NCBI GenBank assembly: GCA_038200385.1
Contig: JBBPYA010000266.1
Span: forward strand, 1-27,200
DNA: 27,200 nt
Source of the DNA: JBBPYA01 sp038200385
GTDB lineage: Bacteria; Actinomycetota; Actinomycetes; Mycobacteriales; Geodermatophilaceae
Reading direction: 5' to 3'
Of this stretch, positions 15,135 to 23,349 are shown in pieces (positions within the stretch are counted from its first letter, which is position 1; every line of letters begins with the position of its first letter). The translations under genes were made by a program, and so were the position numbers. Below the pieces are notes generated by a model. The model saw only the letters and a list, made by a program, of their open reading frames with translations, had not been told where the DNA came from and searched no databases.

Positions 15135-15611
15135 GTGCGGCGCTACTTCTACGACACCGAGTTCATCGAGGATGGCGTCACCATCGAGCTGGTGTCCATT
15201 GGCGTCGTCGACGAGACCGGCCGGGAGTTCTACGCCGTGTCCACCGAGTTCGACCCGGACCAGGCGATCGGCTGGGTCCGCGACAACGTGCTGACGAAGC
15301 TGCCGCCGCCGGCCGACCGGGCCTGGCGCTCGCGGGCGCGGATCCGCGAGGACCTGCTGGCCTACTTCGCCGAACCGGACGAGGACGTCGAGCTGTGGGC
15401 GTGGTACGCCGCGTACGACCACGTCGCGCTGTGCCAGCTGTGGGGCGCGATGCCGGCGCTGCCGCGGGCCATCCCGCGCTTCAGCCACGAACTGCGGCAG
15501 CGCTGGGCCGACCTCGGTCGCCCGGCCCTGCCCGCGCCGCCCTCCGATCAGCACGACGCGCTGGCCGACGCCCGGCACAACATGCACCGCTGGCAGGCTA
15601 TGCAGCGGTAG
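15135..15611 (+). CDS. 3'-5' exoribonuclease, Rv2179c-type (DEDD fold)
   Basis: A 158-residue RNase T-like enzyme. The first motif, RRYFYDTEFIEDG, supplies the Asp and Glu of the DEDD set; AWYAAYDHVALCQLWG supplies the middle Asp; and the C-terminal HDALADARHNMHR supplies the final His/Asp motif. M. tuberculosis Rv2179c, which was characterised as a metal-dependent 3'-5' exoribonuclease, begins MRYFYDTEFIEDG and is about the same length. GTG at 15135 is chosen from that alignment and from a TAnnnT box seven bases upstream; GTG at 15126 would add three residues. It lies 53 bp before the phosphofructokinase gene, probably in one transcript. In M. tuberculosis the homologue lies beside aroG (Rv2178c). 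Confidence 0.88.
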   Translation: MRRYFYDTEFIEDGVTIELVSIGVVDETGREFYAVSTEFDPDQAIGWVRDNVLTKLPPPADRAWRSRARIREDLLAYFAEPDEDVELWAWYAAYDHVALCQLWGAMPALPRAIPRFSHELRQRWADLGRPALPAPPSDQHDALADARHNMHRWQAMQR

Positions 15612-15664
15612 CCCGGCGCAGTGCTGCCGCCACGGCCGTCCGAACGTCGAGAGGGAGCCGCGTC

Positions 15665-16690
15665 ATGCGCATCGGTGTGCTCACGGGGGGCGGGGACTGC
15701 CCCGGCCTGAACGCCGTCATCCGGGGGGTCGTCCGCAAGGGGATCGGGGTCTACGGGCACGAGTTCGTCGGCTTCCGCGACGGCTGGCGGGGGCTGCTCG
15801 ACGCGGACACGGTCCCGCTGACCGTCGCCTCGGTCCGCGGCATCCTGCCTCGCGGCGGCACCATCCTCGGCTCCTCCCGGACCAACCCTTTCAAGGTCGA
15901 CGGCGGCCCGGAGCGGATCACCACCGGCCTGGCCGACCACGGCGTGGACGCCCTGATCGCGATCGGCGGCGAGGACACCCTCGGCGTGGCCAAGCGGCTC
16001 GGGGACGGCGGGCTGCCGGTCGTCGGCGTACCGAAGACGATCGACAACGATCTCGGCGCCACCGACTACACGTTCGGCTTCGACACCGCAGTCGGTGTCG
16101 CGATGGAGGCCATCGACCGCCTGCACACCACGGCGGAGAGCCACCACCGCGCGCTCGTCGTGGAGGTGATGGGGCGGCACGCCGGCTGGATCGCCCTGCA
16201 CGCCGGCATCGCCGGCGGCGCGAACGTCATCCTGGTCCCCGAACGGCCGTTCCGCATCGCCGAGGTGGCGGCCTACGTCACCCGCCGGTTCGAAACCAAC
16301 TACGCCTGCATCGTCGTCGTCGCCGAGGGTGCGACCCCCGCGGAGGGCGAGCTGTCCCTGGTCGCCGGCGAGCTGGACTCCTTCGGCCACGTCCGGCTCG
16401 GTGGGATCGGCCAGGTGCTGGCCGCCGAGATCGAGCAGCGCACCGGCAAGGAGGCGCGGGCCGTCGTGCTCGGCCACATCCAGCGCGGCGGTACGCCGAG
16501 CGCCTTCGACCGGGTCCTCGCGACCCGGTTCGGGATCCACGCCATCGACGCCGTGCAGGACAAGGCGTGGGGGACGATGGTGGCCCTGCAGGGCACCGAC
16601 ATCGTCCGGGTGCCCCTGGAGGAGGCGACCCGCGAGCTGAAGCTGGTGCCCGACGAGCGGATGGCCGAGGCCGAGGTCTTCTTCGGCTGA
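15665..16690 (+). CDS. pfkA: 6-phosphofructokinase, likely PPi-dependent type
   Basis: A 341-residue group III phosphofructokinase, acting on fructose 6-phosphate in glycolysis. Motifs are TGGGDCPGLNAVIRG at the N-terminus, GGEDTLGVAKRL around 101-112, PKTIDNDLGATDYTFGFDTA around 123-142, and MGRHAGWIALHAGIAGGAN. Residue 104 is Asp and residue 124 is Lys. By the established rule Gly104 marks ATP-dependent enzymes, whereas Asp104 with Lys124 marks pyrophosphate-dependent ones, as in Amycolatopsis methanolica; the Streptomyces ATP enzyme has GGEGT. The reaction may therefore be reversible. ATG 15665 has GGGAG about nine bases upstream. A GC hairpin at 16732-16748 follows the stop. Confidence 0.9.
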   Translation: MRIGVLTGGGDCPGLNAVIRGVVRKGIGVYGHEFVGFRDGWRGLLDADTVPLTVASVRGILPRGGTILGSSRTNPFKVDGGPERITTGLADHGVDALIAIGGEDTLGVAKRLGDGGLPVVGVPKTIDNDLGATDYTFGFDTAVGVAMEAIDRLHTTAESHHRALVVEVMGRHAGWIALHAGIAGGANVILVPERPFRIAEVAAYVTRRFETNYACIVVVAEGATPAEGELSLVAGELDSFGHVRLGGIGQVLAAEIEQRTGKEARAVVLGHIQRGGTPSAFDRVLATRFGIHAIDAVQDKAWGTMVALQGTDIVRVPLEEATRELKLVPDERMAEAEVFFG

Positions 16691-16731
16691 GCGGCACCGA
16701 ACCGCCCGGACCTCGTGCCGGGATGCAGTCC

Positions 16732-16748
16732 GGACCCCCGCGGGGTCC
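16732..16748 (+). terminator. GC hairpin after the phosphofructokinase gene
   Basis: GGACCCC, loop CGC, GGGGTCC is a perfect 7-bp stem 41 bases after the stop codon. There is no U-run, as is common for actinobacterial terminators, so it could equally be a stability element within a longer transcript. Confidence 0.35.
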
Positions 16749-16769
16749 CTGATCGGCTCGGAGGCGGCG

Positions 16770-17906
16770 GTGCGTGGTGGTGTCGCGGACGTCGCCGTCG
16801 TCGGCGCGGGGCCGGCCGGGGCCGCCACCGCGCTGCGCGCGCTGCAGTTGCGGCCCGCCGCCCGGGTCGTGCTGCTGGACGCGGCGGACTTCCCGCGGGA
16901 CAAGGCCTGCGGCGACGGGGTGGCCGCGCACGTCTTCGACCTGCTGGACGGCCTGGGTGTGACCGGCCTGAGCGGACTGGCTCCGCCGGTGGACTGGTTG
17001 CGGCTGCGGACACCGAACGGCCGGGTGGTGTCGCGCATGTGCGCCCGGCCCAACCGGGTGGTGCCCCGGACGGTCTTCGACGCGGCGCTGGTCGCCGCCG
17101 CCGTACGGCGTGGTGCGCTGCTGTACCGGCACCGGGTGCGCCGGATCGAGGTCCACCCGGACCGGGTCGTGCTCGACGGCGAGATCGCGGCCCGCGTGGT
17201 CGTCGGCGCCGACGGCGCGAACTCATCCGTCCGGCGGCTGATCGGGGGGCCGCGGACACCGCCTTCGGTCACGGCGGTCGCCATCCGCGGCTACACCGGG
17301 TGGGCCGCGGACCCGGACACGATGGTCATCGAGTTCGCCCGGGGCCCGGTCCCGGCGTACGCCTGGTCCTTCCCGCTGGCCGACGGCGGCGCGAACGTCG
17401 GCTACGGCGTGGTCGACAGGCGTGGCGGGGTGTCCCGCCGCCAGCTGCTGGACGCGCTGAGCGCCCTGCTGCCCGGCCACGATCCCGATCCGGCCACCAT
17501 CCGCGGGCATCACCTGCCGCTGTCGCTGGCCCGCCGCTGGCATCCCGACGGTCGGGTGCTGCTCGTCGGTGACGCTGCCGCGATGATCAACCCGCTGACC
17601 GGCGAGGGGATCTACGACGCGGTCGCCTCCGGCATCCTGGCCGGGCGCGCGGCGTTCGAGGGGCCGTCGGCGGGCGCGGTGCACCGCCTCGCCGTGCAGA
17701 ACTGCTTCGGCCGCCACCACCGGCACACCGCCGCCCTGGCCCGGTTGATGCGGCTGCCCGGCTTCGTCGACGCCGCGGTGAGCGCCGCGGCCCGGCACCG
17801 CTCGGTGTTCGACGCCGCGGTGGATCTCGGGCTCGGGCGGGGTACGGCGCCGGCCAGCGCGCTCGGCCGGGTGGCCGTGAGCTACCTCACCGCCGGCCGC
17901 GCCTGA
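16770..17906 (+). CDS. Geranylgeranyl-reductase-family FAD-dependent oxidoreductase
   Basis: A 378-residue flavoprotein. The dinucleotide-binding motif GxGxxG is at residues 12-17 (VVGAGPAGAA), and FPRDKACGDGVA near 45-56 and VLLVGDAAAMINPLTGEGIY near 262-281 are the family hallmarks. Members reduce isoprenoid double bonds, for example in menaquinone (MenJ), archaeal lipids or chlorophyll; others act on small aromatic compounds. The substrate here is unknown. Length is slightly short compared with MenJ. GTG at 16770 is chosen because the Rossmann motif follows and GGAGG lies five bases upstream. It stands between the phosphofructokinase and class II DAHP synthase genes, co-directional. The split lycopene cyclase further right shows that isoprenoid chemistry is present, but no direct link is visible. 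Confidence 0.85.
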   Translation: MRGGVADVAVVGAGPAGAATALRALQLRPAARVVLLDAADFPRDKACGDGVAAHVFDLLDGLGVTGLSGLAPPVDWLRLRTPNGRVVSRMCARPNRVVPRTVFDAALVAAAVRRGALLYRHRVRRIEVHPDRVVLDGEIAARVVVGADGANSSVRRLIGGPRTPPSVTAVAIRGYTGWAADPDTMVIEFARGPVPAYAWSFPLADGGANVGYGVVDRRGGVSRRQLLDALSALLPGHDPDPATIRGHHLPLSLARRWHPDGRVLLVGDAAAMINPLTGEGIYDAVASGILAGRAAFEGPSAGAVHRLAVQNCFGRHHRHTAALARLMRLPGFVDAAVSAAARHRSVFDAAVDLGLGRGTAPASALGRVAVSYLTAGRA

Positions 17907-17927
17907 CCGCTGGGGAAGCTCGGCGTT

Positions 17928-17933
17928 TACGCT
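17928..17933 (+). promoter_or_regulatory. Candidate -10 box for leaderless aroG
   Basis: TACGCT ends six bases before the GTG at 17940. CTGACC about 19 bases upstream is a possible weak -35. No Shine-Dalgarno sequence is placed properly before the GTG, which favours a leaderless start. Confidence 0.45.
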
Positions 17934-17939
17934 GGCAGG

Positions 17940-19253
17940 GTGAGCGTCGACCTGGACCGGTGGCGGTTGCGTCCGGCCGGCCAGCAACCGGAATGGGCCG
18001 ACACCGACGAGCTGCGCGCGGTGCTGTCCACCATGAGCACCGTCCCGCCGATCGTCGCTCCCGCCGAGGTGGATGCGCTCCGGGAGCGGTTGGCCGAGGT
18101 GGCGCACGGAAGGGCCTTCCTGCTGCAGGGCGGCGACTGCGCGGAGACCTTCGACGACAACACCGAACCGCACCTGCGGTCCACGACGCGGACCCTGCTG
18201 CAGATGGCGGTGGTCCTCACCTACGGCGCGAGCCTGCCGGTGATCAAGCTCGGCCGGATCGCCGGTCAGTACGCCAAGCCGCGCTCGGCGGCGACCGACG
18301 CCCTCGGGCTGCCGTCCTACCGCGGCGACATGGTCAACTCGCTGGAGGCCACCCTCGAGGCGCGCCGACACGACCCGGGCCGGATGCTGCGGGCCTATGC
18401 CAACTCGGCCGCGGCGATGAACATGATCCGCGCCTACGCGCACAGCGGGCTGGCCGACCTGCACGCCGTACACGACTGGAACAACGAGTTCGTCACCAGC
18501 TCCCGCGCCGGGGTGCGCTACGAGACGATCGCCCGCGAGATCGACCGCGCGCTGGCGTTCATGGCCGCGTGCGGGGTGGACGACAACGCGCTGCGCAGCG
18601 TGGACCTGTACTCCAGCCACGAGGCGCTGATCCTGGACTACGAGCGGGTCCTGACCAGGCTGGAGGACGGGACGCCGTACGACCTGTCCGGCCACTTCCT
18701 GTGGGTGGGGGAGCGGACCCGGGAACTGGACGGCGCGCACGTGGAGTTCGTCTCCGGCATCGCGAACCCGATCGGGGTCAAGCTCGGACCGAACTGCACG
18801 CCCGAGGCCGCGGCGGAGATCGTCGAGCGGCTCGACCCCGACCACCTGCCCGGCCGGCTGACGCTGACCACGCGGATGGGCAACGGCCGGGTCCGGCAGG
18901 CGCTGCCGCCCATCGTGGAAAAGGTCGAGGCGACCGGGCACCGAGTGGTCTGGCAGTGCGACCCGATGCACGGCAACACGATCGAGAGCTCGACCGGGTT
19001 CAAGACGCGGCACTTCGACCGTGTCGTCGACGAGGTGATGGGGTTCTTCGAGGTACACCGTGCGCTGGGCACGCACCCCGGCGGGATCCATGTCGAGCTG
19101 ACCGGCGAGAACGTCACCGAGTGCCTCGGCGGCGCCGACGACATCAGCGACGCCGACCTGTCCGGGCGGTACGAGACGGCCTGCGATCCGCGGCTGAACA
19201 CCGGGCAGTCCCTCGAGCTGGCCTTCCTGGTGGCCGAGATGCTGCGTGGGTAG
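17940..19253 (+). CDS. aroG: 3-deoxy-7-phosphoheptulonate synthase, class II
   Basis: A 437-residue enzyme condensing phosphoenolpyruvate and erythrose 4-phosphate, the first shikimate step. It follows M. tuberculosis AroG (Rv2178c). Metal and active-site residues are visible: Cys67 in LLQGGDCAETF, His344 in WQCDPMHGNT and Glu390 in VELTGENVTEC. LGRIAGQYAKPRS and FVSGIANPIGVKLGPNCTPE are class II signatures. The protein is somewhat shorter at the N-terminus than Rv2178c (462), beginning VSVDLDRWRLRPAGQQPEWA. GTG 17940 is supported by the TACGCT box. The last eight bases overlap the threonine aldolase start. A second, unrelated DAHP synthase is encoded about 1 kb downstream on the other strand. 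Confidence 0.93.
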   Translation: MSVDLDRWRLRPAGQQPEWADTDELRAVLSTMSTVPPIVAPAEVDALRERLAEVAHGRAFLLQGGDCAETFDDNTEPHLRSTTRTLLQMAVVLTYGASLPVIKLGRIAGQYAKPRSAATDALGLPSYRGDMVNSLEATLEARRHDPGRMLRAYANSAAAMNMIRAYAHSGLADLHAVHDWNNEFVTSSRAGVRYETIAREIDRALAFMAACGVDDNALRSVDLYSSHEALILDYERVLTRLEDGTPYDLSGHFLWVGERTRELDGAHVEFVSGIANPIGVKLGPNCTPEAAAEIVERLDPDHLPGRLTLTTRMGNGRVRQALPPIVEKVEATGHRVVWQCDPMHGNTIESSTGFKTRHFDRVVDEVMGFFEVHRALGTHPGGIHVELTGENVTECLGGADDISDADLSGRYETACDPRLNTGQSLELAFLVAEMLRG

Positions 19254-20292
19254 GCCGGGCACCGGGTCCGCGGTCGACCTCCGCTCGGACACCGTCACCC
19301 GGCCGACGCCGGGCATGTGGCAGGCGATGGCGCAGGCCGAGGTCGGCGACGACGTGTACGGCGAGGATCCCTCCGTCAATGCCTTGGAAACGCAGGTCGC
19401 GGCGCTGTTCGGTCACGAGGCCGCGCTGTTCGTGCCGACCGGGACCATGGGCAACCAGATCGGGCTGCGGCTGCTCGCCGAGCCCGGCCGGGAGCTGATC
19501 TGCGACAGCGCGGCGCACATCGTCACCTACGAGATGGGCGCGCCGGCGGCGCTGTTCGGCATCAGCACCCGGACCGTTCCGGGCGAGCGGGGCAGGCTCG
19601 TCCTGGACAGCTACGTCGAGCAGGTGCACCCGACCGACTGGCACACCGTCCCCACGGCGGGTATCGCGGTGGAGAACACCCACAACCGGGGCGGTGGCAC
19701 GGTCCAACCGCTGGAGCAGTTGACCGCGTTGCGGGCGTACGCCGACGGCGTCGGGCTCGCCGTGCACTGCGACGGTGCCCGGATCTGGAACGCCAGCGTC
19801 GCCGACGGGGTCGCCCTGCCCACCTACGGTGCGCTGTTCGACACCCTGTCGGTGTGCCTGTCCAAGGGGCTCGGCGCGCCGGTCGGGTCGGTACTGATCG
19901 CCGATGCGGCACGCATCGACGATGCCCGGGTGCTGCGCAAGCGGCTCGGCGGCGGGATGCGCCAGGCCGGTGTGCTGGCCGCCGCGGGCAGCTACGCGCT
20001 GGCCCACCACGTCGAGCGGCTCGCCGAGGACCACGTCCGGGCTCGACGGCTGGCTGACTCGTTGGCGGGGTACGGCGTCACCGAGGACTGGCCGGTCGAG
20101 ACGAACATCGTCGTGCTCGATCTGGTCAAGAGCGGTCACGATGCCGGGACCCTGGCCGCGGCGGCCCGCGAGCGCGGCGTTCTCGTGTCGGTGGTCAGCC
20201 CGACCCGGGTCCGGTTGGTCACCCACCTCGACGTCGACGACGACGGCGTCGACCGGGCGATCGGCGTACTGGCCGAGCTGCTCGGGACCTGA
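19246..20292 (+). CDS. Low-specificity L-threonine aldolase (PLP-dependent)
   Basis: A 348-residue fold-type I PLP enzyme that cleaves threonine or allo-threonine to glycine and acetaldehyde. The N-terminal VDLRSDTVTRPTPGM is the family hallmark, with GDDVYGEDPSVNALE and LFVPTGTMGNQIGL following. The PLP lysine is Lys207 in LSVCLSKGLGAPVGSVL, and CDGARIWNA supplies the Asp that contacts the pyridine ring. Length is normal. The GTG start lies in the last eight bases of aroG, so translation is probably coupled; the first residues VGRPGTGSA precede the conserved core. It is convergent with the class I-beta DAHP synthase, 37 bp apart. Specificity for the allo form cannot be read from the sequence. 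Confidence 0.9.
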   Translation: MGRPGTGSAVDLRSDTVTRPTPGMWQAMAQAEVGDDVYGEDPSVNALETQVAALFGHEAALFVPTGTMGNQIGLRLLAEPGRELICDSAAHIVTYEMGAPAALFGISTRTVPGERGRLVLDSYVEQVHPTDWHTVPTAGIAVENTHNRGGGTVQPLEQLTALRAYADGVGLAVHCDGARIWNASVADGVALPTYGALFDTLSVCLSKGLGAPVGSVLIADAARIDDARVLRKRLGGGMRQAGVLAAAGSYALAHHVERLAEDHVRARRLADSLAGYGVTEDWPVETNIVVLDLVKSGHDAGTLAAAARERGVLVSVVSPTRVRLVTHLDVDDDGVDRAIGVLAELLGT

Positions 20293-20329
20293 GGGCTCGG
20301 CGCCGCGGCGGATCCGGCGTCGGCGTCGG

Positions 20330-21376
20330 TCAGGACCGCTGGGCCGGCGGGGACACCGCGGTCCGGCCGAGCAGCGGGGGGAGGATCCGCAGCAGCTCGG
20401 CGAGTTCGGCCAGGCTCTCGCCGTGCAGCGCCTGCGCCCCGTCCACGAGCGCGGTGTCCGGGCTCGGGTGGACGTCCACGATCAGGCCGTCCGCCCCGGC
20501 CGCGAGGCCGGCCCGGGCCAGTGGGAGCACCAGGTCGCGCCGACCGGCGGCGTGCGACGGGTCGACGATGATCGGCAGGTGGCTCATGGAGCGGACCATC
20601 GGGACCGCGGCGACGTCCAGGGTGTTGCGGGTCGCCGTCTCGTAGGTGCGGATCCCGCGCTCGCACAGCACGATGTCGAGGTTTCCGCGCTGCGCGATGT
20701 ACTCCGCGGCCATCAGCCACTCCTCGTACGTCGCGGTCAGCCCGCGCTTGAGCAGCACCGGGCGGCCGGCGCTGCCGACGGCCTGCAGCAGCGTGAAGTT
20801 CTGCATGTTGCGGGCGCCGACCTGCAGCATCGCGGCGTGCTCGGCCACCTCGTCGACGTCGGCGGCGTCGACGACCTCGGTGACCGCCGGCATCCCCACC
20901 TCGGCGCTGACCTCGGCCAGGATCCGCAGCCCGTCCCGGCCGAGCCCCTGGAAGGCGTACGGCGACGTGCGCGGTTTGAAGGCCCCGCCGCGGAGCAGGG
21001 CGGCCCCGGCGGCGCGGGCCATCCGGGCCGCGGCCAGGGTCTGCTCCGGGGTCTCGACGGCGCACGGCCCGGCTATCAACGTCACGGTGCCGGGCCCGAT
21101 CGGGACGCCGCCGACCGACACCGTGGACGTGCCGGCGTGGTGTTCGCGGCTGACCAGCTTGTACGGCGCGGTGATCCGCACCACCTCGGCGACCCCGGGC
21201 AGGTGCACCACGTCGATGCTGTCCAGCACCAATTCGTCGCCGACCACCCCGACGATCGTCCGGTTGATCCCCCGGCTGACGAAGGCCGCGCCGCCGGCGG
21301 CCTCCACGTGGCTGACCACGGCCTGCAGTTGCAGGTCGAAGTCGCCGGCACCGGCCGGTGCCATCACGATGACCAC
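20330..21376 (-). CDS. aroF: 3-deoxy-7-phosphoheptulonate synthase, class I-beta
   Basis: A 348-residue DAHP synthase of the Thermotoga/Bacillus type. Residues 1-70 (VVIVMAPAGAGDFDLQLQAV, then SHVEAAGGAAF) form the N-terminal ferredoxin-like regulatory domain. The barrel follows: LIAGPCAVETPEQTL with the metal Cys, LLRGGAFKPRTSPYAFQGLG, MQNFTLLQAVG, VLLKRG, VLCERGIRTYETATRNTLD, IIVDPSHAAGRRD and VDVHPSPDTALVDG. In relatives the N-terminal domain binds tyrosine or phenylalanine for feedback; that is family knowledge, not shown here. GTG 21376 is chosen because relatives begin with VVVMAPGA-like residues; GTG 21367 and ATG 21364 are alternatives. The start lies two bases after the kinase stop, so kinase and synthase are probably translated from one message. 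Confidence 0.92.
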   Translation of the reverse strand: MVIVMAPAGAGDFDLQLQAVVSHVEAAGGAAFVSRGINRTIVGVVGDELVLDSIDVVHLPGVAEVVRITAPYKLVSREHHAGTSTVSVGGVPIGPGTVTLIAGPCAVETPEQTLAAARMARAAGAALLRGGAFKPRTSPYAFQGLGRDGLRILAEVSAEVGMPAVTEVVDAADVDEVAEHAAMLQVGARNMQNFTLLQAVGSAGRPVLLKRGLTATYEEWLMAAEYIAQRGNLDIVLCERGIRTYETATRNTLDVAAVPMVRSMSHLPIIVDPSHAAGRRDLVLPLARAGLAAGADGLIVDVHPSPDTALVDGAQALHGESLAELAELLRILPPLLGRTAVSPPAQRS

Positions 21377-21378
21377 GG

Positions 21379-23271
21379 TCAGAACGTCGCGAGCAGGGAG
21401 ATGGTCGACCCGCGCAGCGCCATCGAGCCGGCCTGGGGATCCTGCAGCGTCACCGTTCCGTCCCGGCACAGGAAGCAGGTGCCGTCGACCACGAAGCCGG
21501 CCGCCTGCAACGTGGCCACCGCCTCCGACAGCGGCAGCCCGGTGACGTCCGTGACCTTCACCAGGTCCGGGCCCTTGGACACCTGCAGCGTCACCGTGCT
21601 GCCGCGCGCGACCTTGCCGCCGTCGGAGCGCGGGTCCTGGCTGATCACCAGGCCCTTGTCCACGTCGTTGCTGAACGCCTCGACGGCGTTGCTGTTCAGG
21701 CCGCCGCCGCGCAGCGTGTCGATGGCCTGTTGGCGCTCCATGCCGACCACCGAGGGCACGTCCACGGGCGCCGGGCCCCGGCTGACCACGACTGTCAGTG
21801 GCTGGTCGCGGCGCAGTGGCGTACCGGCCGGCGGGTTGAACGCCGCGACCGATCCTTCGGGGACCGTCTCGTTGTAGGCCTGCGTCTCGGAGGTCCGGAT
21901 CGGCATGCCGGCCAGCGCGTCCCGGACCTGCTGCAGGGGTGCACCCACGAGCGCGCTTCCCACCAGGAAGCGTTCCGGTCCCTTGGACACGGTGGCGACG
22001 ACGTCGGTGCCCCGCACCACCTGGCTGCCGCTGACGGGATCGGTCAGGATCACCTGCCCCGCCGGGACGGTCTCGCTGAAGATCGACTGGCTCAGGATCA
22101 GGTCGACGCCGGCCTGCTGCGCCGTCGTCACCGCGTCGGCCTCGCTCAGGGACACCAGCGCCGGGACCTCGGTGTACCTGCCGGTGCCGAACCACCAGCC
22201 GGTGCCGCCCGCGACCAGCCCGAGCCCGAGCACCAGACCGAGTACCAGTAGGCGGCGCCCGCGCCGACGGCGGGGGACGCGAGCGGCGGGCTGCGTCGGG
22301 CGGGCCAGCTGACGCCCCGGGACGGAGGCGCCGCGGCCGGTGGCCGGCAGCCGGGTGGTGGGCCGGCCCGCGGGCGGCATCGGGCGCGGGGCGCGGGCCG
22401 GCAGCGGTATCCGGTCCAGGCCGAGGTCGGTCCGGACGTCCCACAGCTCGGCGAGGAACGCCCCGGCGTCCACCGGCCGCCCGGCCGGCGACCGCCTGGT
22501 GGCCTCCACGGTCAGGTCGTCCAGGGCCAGGGGGAGCGAGGGTACGAGCCGGGAGGGCGGGGGTACGTCGGAGTGCACGTGCCGGTAGGCGATCGACAGC
22601 GCGGTGTCCCCGGAGTACGGCAGGGAGCCGGTGAGCATCTCGTAGAGCAGGATGCCGGCGGCGTACACGTCGCTGCGGGTGGTTGCCGAGCCGGTCTCGA
22701 TCTGCTCGGGGGACAGGTAGGCGACGGTGCCGATCAGCACGTCGCCGCTGCGGGTGGCGGCGCTGCCGGCCGCCACAGCGCGGGCCAGCCCGAAGTCGGC
22801 GACCTTGACCACACCCTGCGCGGAGATGAGCACGTTCTCCGGCTTGATGTCGCGGTGGACCAGGCCGGTGCGGTGCGCGGCGGTCAGCCCGGCGAGGACC
22901 GGCTCGAGCACGGCGACGGCCTCGGCGGGGGACAGCCGGCCGCGCTCGCGGAGCAGGTCACGCAGGGTGTACCCGCGGATGAGTTCCATGACCAGGAAGG
23001 CGTGGCCGCCGTCGGTCCCCTGATCGAACACCGAGACCACGTTGACGTGCGACAGCCGGGCCGCCGCCCGGGCCTCCCGGGTGAAGCGGTCCACGAATGC
23101 GGCATTGCCGGCCAGCGTCGGCGTCATCACCTTGATGGCCACGGTCCGGTCCAGCCGCAGGTCGGTCCCGACGTAGACCGTGGACATCCCGCCCTCGGCC
23201 AGCCGCTGGTCGACCCGGTAGCGCCGGTCCAGCACGACGCCGATCAAGGCGTCGGTCAGGGTGGCGTCCAC
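21379..23271 (-). CDS. pknL: Serine/threonine protein kinase with four PASTA domains (PknL-like)
   Basis: A 630-residue membrane kinase. The kinase domain covers about residues 18-275: glycine loop LAEGGMSTVY, Lys47 in VAIKVM, catalytic Asp141 in HRDIKPEN, Asp159 in ADFGLA, then GTVAYLSPEQ and RSDVYAAGILLYEMLTG. A Pro/Arg-rich linker leads to one transmembrane helix near 336-358 (RLLVLGLVLGLGLVAGGTGW). Four extracellular PASTA repeats follow to the C-terminus. The catalytic domain resembles M. tuberculosis PknL, which ends soon after its membrane helix and has no PASTA repeats. The last PASTA has a CFLC pair that could form a disulfide. GTG 23271 has a TAGACT box eight bases upstream. The nearby Rv2175c-type gene encodes the likely substrate. 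Confidence 0.92.
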   Translation of the reverse strand: MDATLTDALIGVVLDRRYRVDQRLAEGGMSTVYVGTDLRLDRTVAIKVMTPTLAGNAAFVDRFTREARAAARLSHVNVVSVFDQGTDGGHAFLVMELIRGYTLRDLLRERGRLSPAEAVAVLEPVLAGLTAAHRTGLVHRDIKPENVLISAQGVVKVADFGLARAVAAGSAATRSGDVLIGTVAYLSPEQIETGSATTRSDVYAAGILLYEMLTGSLPYSGDTALSIAYRHVHSDVPPPSRLVPSLPLALDDLTVEATRRSPAGRPVDAGAFLAELWDVRTDLGLDRIPLPARAPRPMPPAGRPTTRLPATGRGASVPGRQLARPTQPAARVPRRRRGRRLLVLGLVLGLGLVAGGTGWWFGTGRYTEVPALVSLSEADAVTTAQQAGVDLILSQSIFSETVPAGQVILTDPVSGSQVVRGTDVVATVSKGPERFLVGSALVGAPLQQVRDALAGMPIRTSETQAYNETVPEGSVAAFNPPAGTPLRRDQPLTVVVSRGPAPVDVPSVVGMERQQAIDTLRGGGLNSNAVEAFSNDVDKGLVISQDPRSDGGKVARGSTVTLQVSKGPDLVKVTDVTGLPLSEAVATLQAAGFVVDGTCFLCRDGTVTLQDPQAGSMALRGSTISLLATF

Positions 23272-23279
23272 AGCGGGTG

Positions 23280-23285
23280 AGTCTA
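23280..23285 (-). promoter_or_regulatory. Candidate -10 box for the PASTA kinase gene
   Basis: On the minus strand TAGACT lies eight bases before the GTG at 23271. It sits between that start and the hairpin at 23290-23346, which suggests a promoter separate from the upstream oxidase gene. Confidence 0.4.
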
Positions 23286-23289
23286 CGTT

Positions 23290-23346
23290 CGCCGGACCGA
23301 CCCGGCCGGGACGTCGGATCCGGCCCGGTTCCCGGCCGGTCCGGCG
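23290..23346 (-). terminator. Inverted repeat between the oxidase and kinase genes
   Basis: CGCCGGACCG (23290-23299) and CGGTCCGGCG (23337-23346) are perfect inverse complements, with further GC-rich pairing possible inside. It begins just after the oxidase stop on the minus strand. No U-run follows; a GC-type terminator or RNA-stabilising fold is likely. Confidence 0.4.
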
Positions 23347-23349
23347 GCG

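Noticed and set aside
16280..16300. A GGTTCGAAACC string resembling a tRNA T-loop
   Set aside because: It is inside the phosphofructokinase coding sequence and no cloverleaf can be built around it.
16278..17284. Open frames on the minus strand opposite the phosphofructokinase and flavoprotein genes
   Set aside because: Low-complexity Arg/Pro/Ala translations, antisense to genes with intact family motifs.
17223..19379. A 718-codon minus-strand frame across aroG
   Set aside because: Antisense to aroG and the flavoprotein gene, both with complete catalytic motifs; the antisense product is low complexity.
20293..20329. Possible bidirectional terminator between the convergent threonine aldolase and aroF genes
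   Set aside because: The 37 bp are GC-rich but I could not draw a convincing continuous stem.
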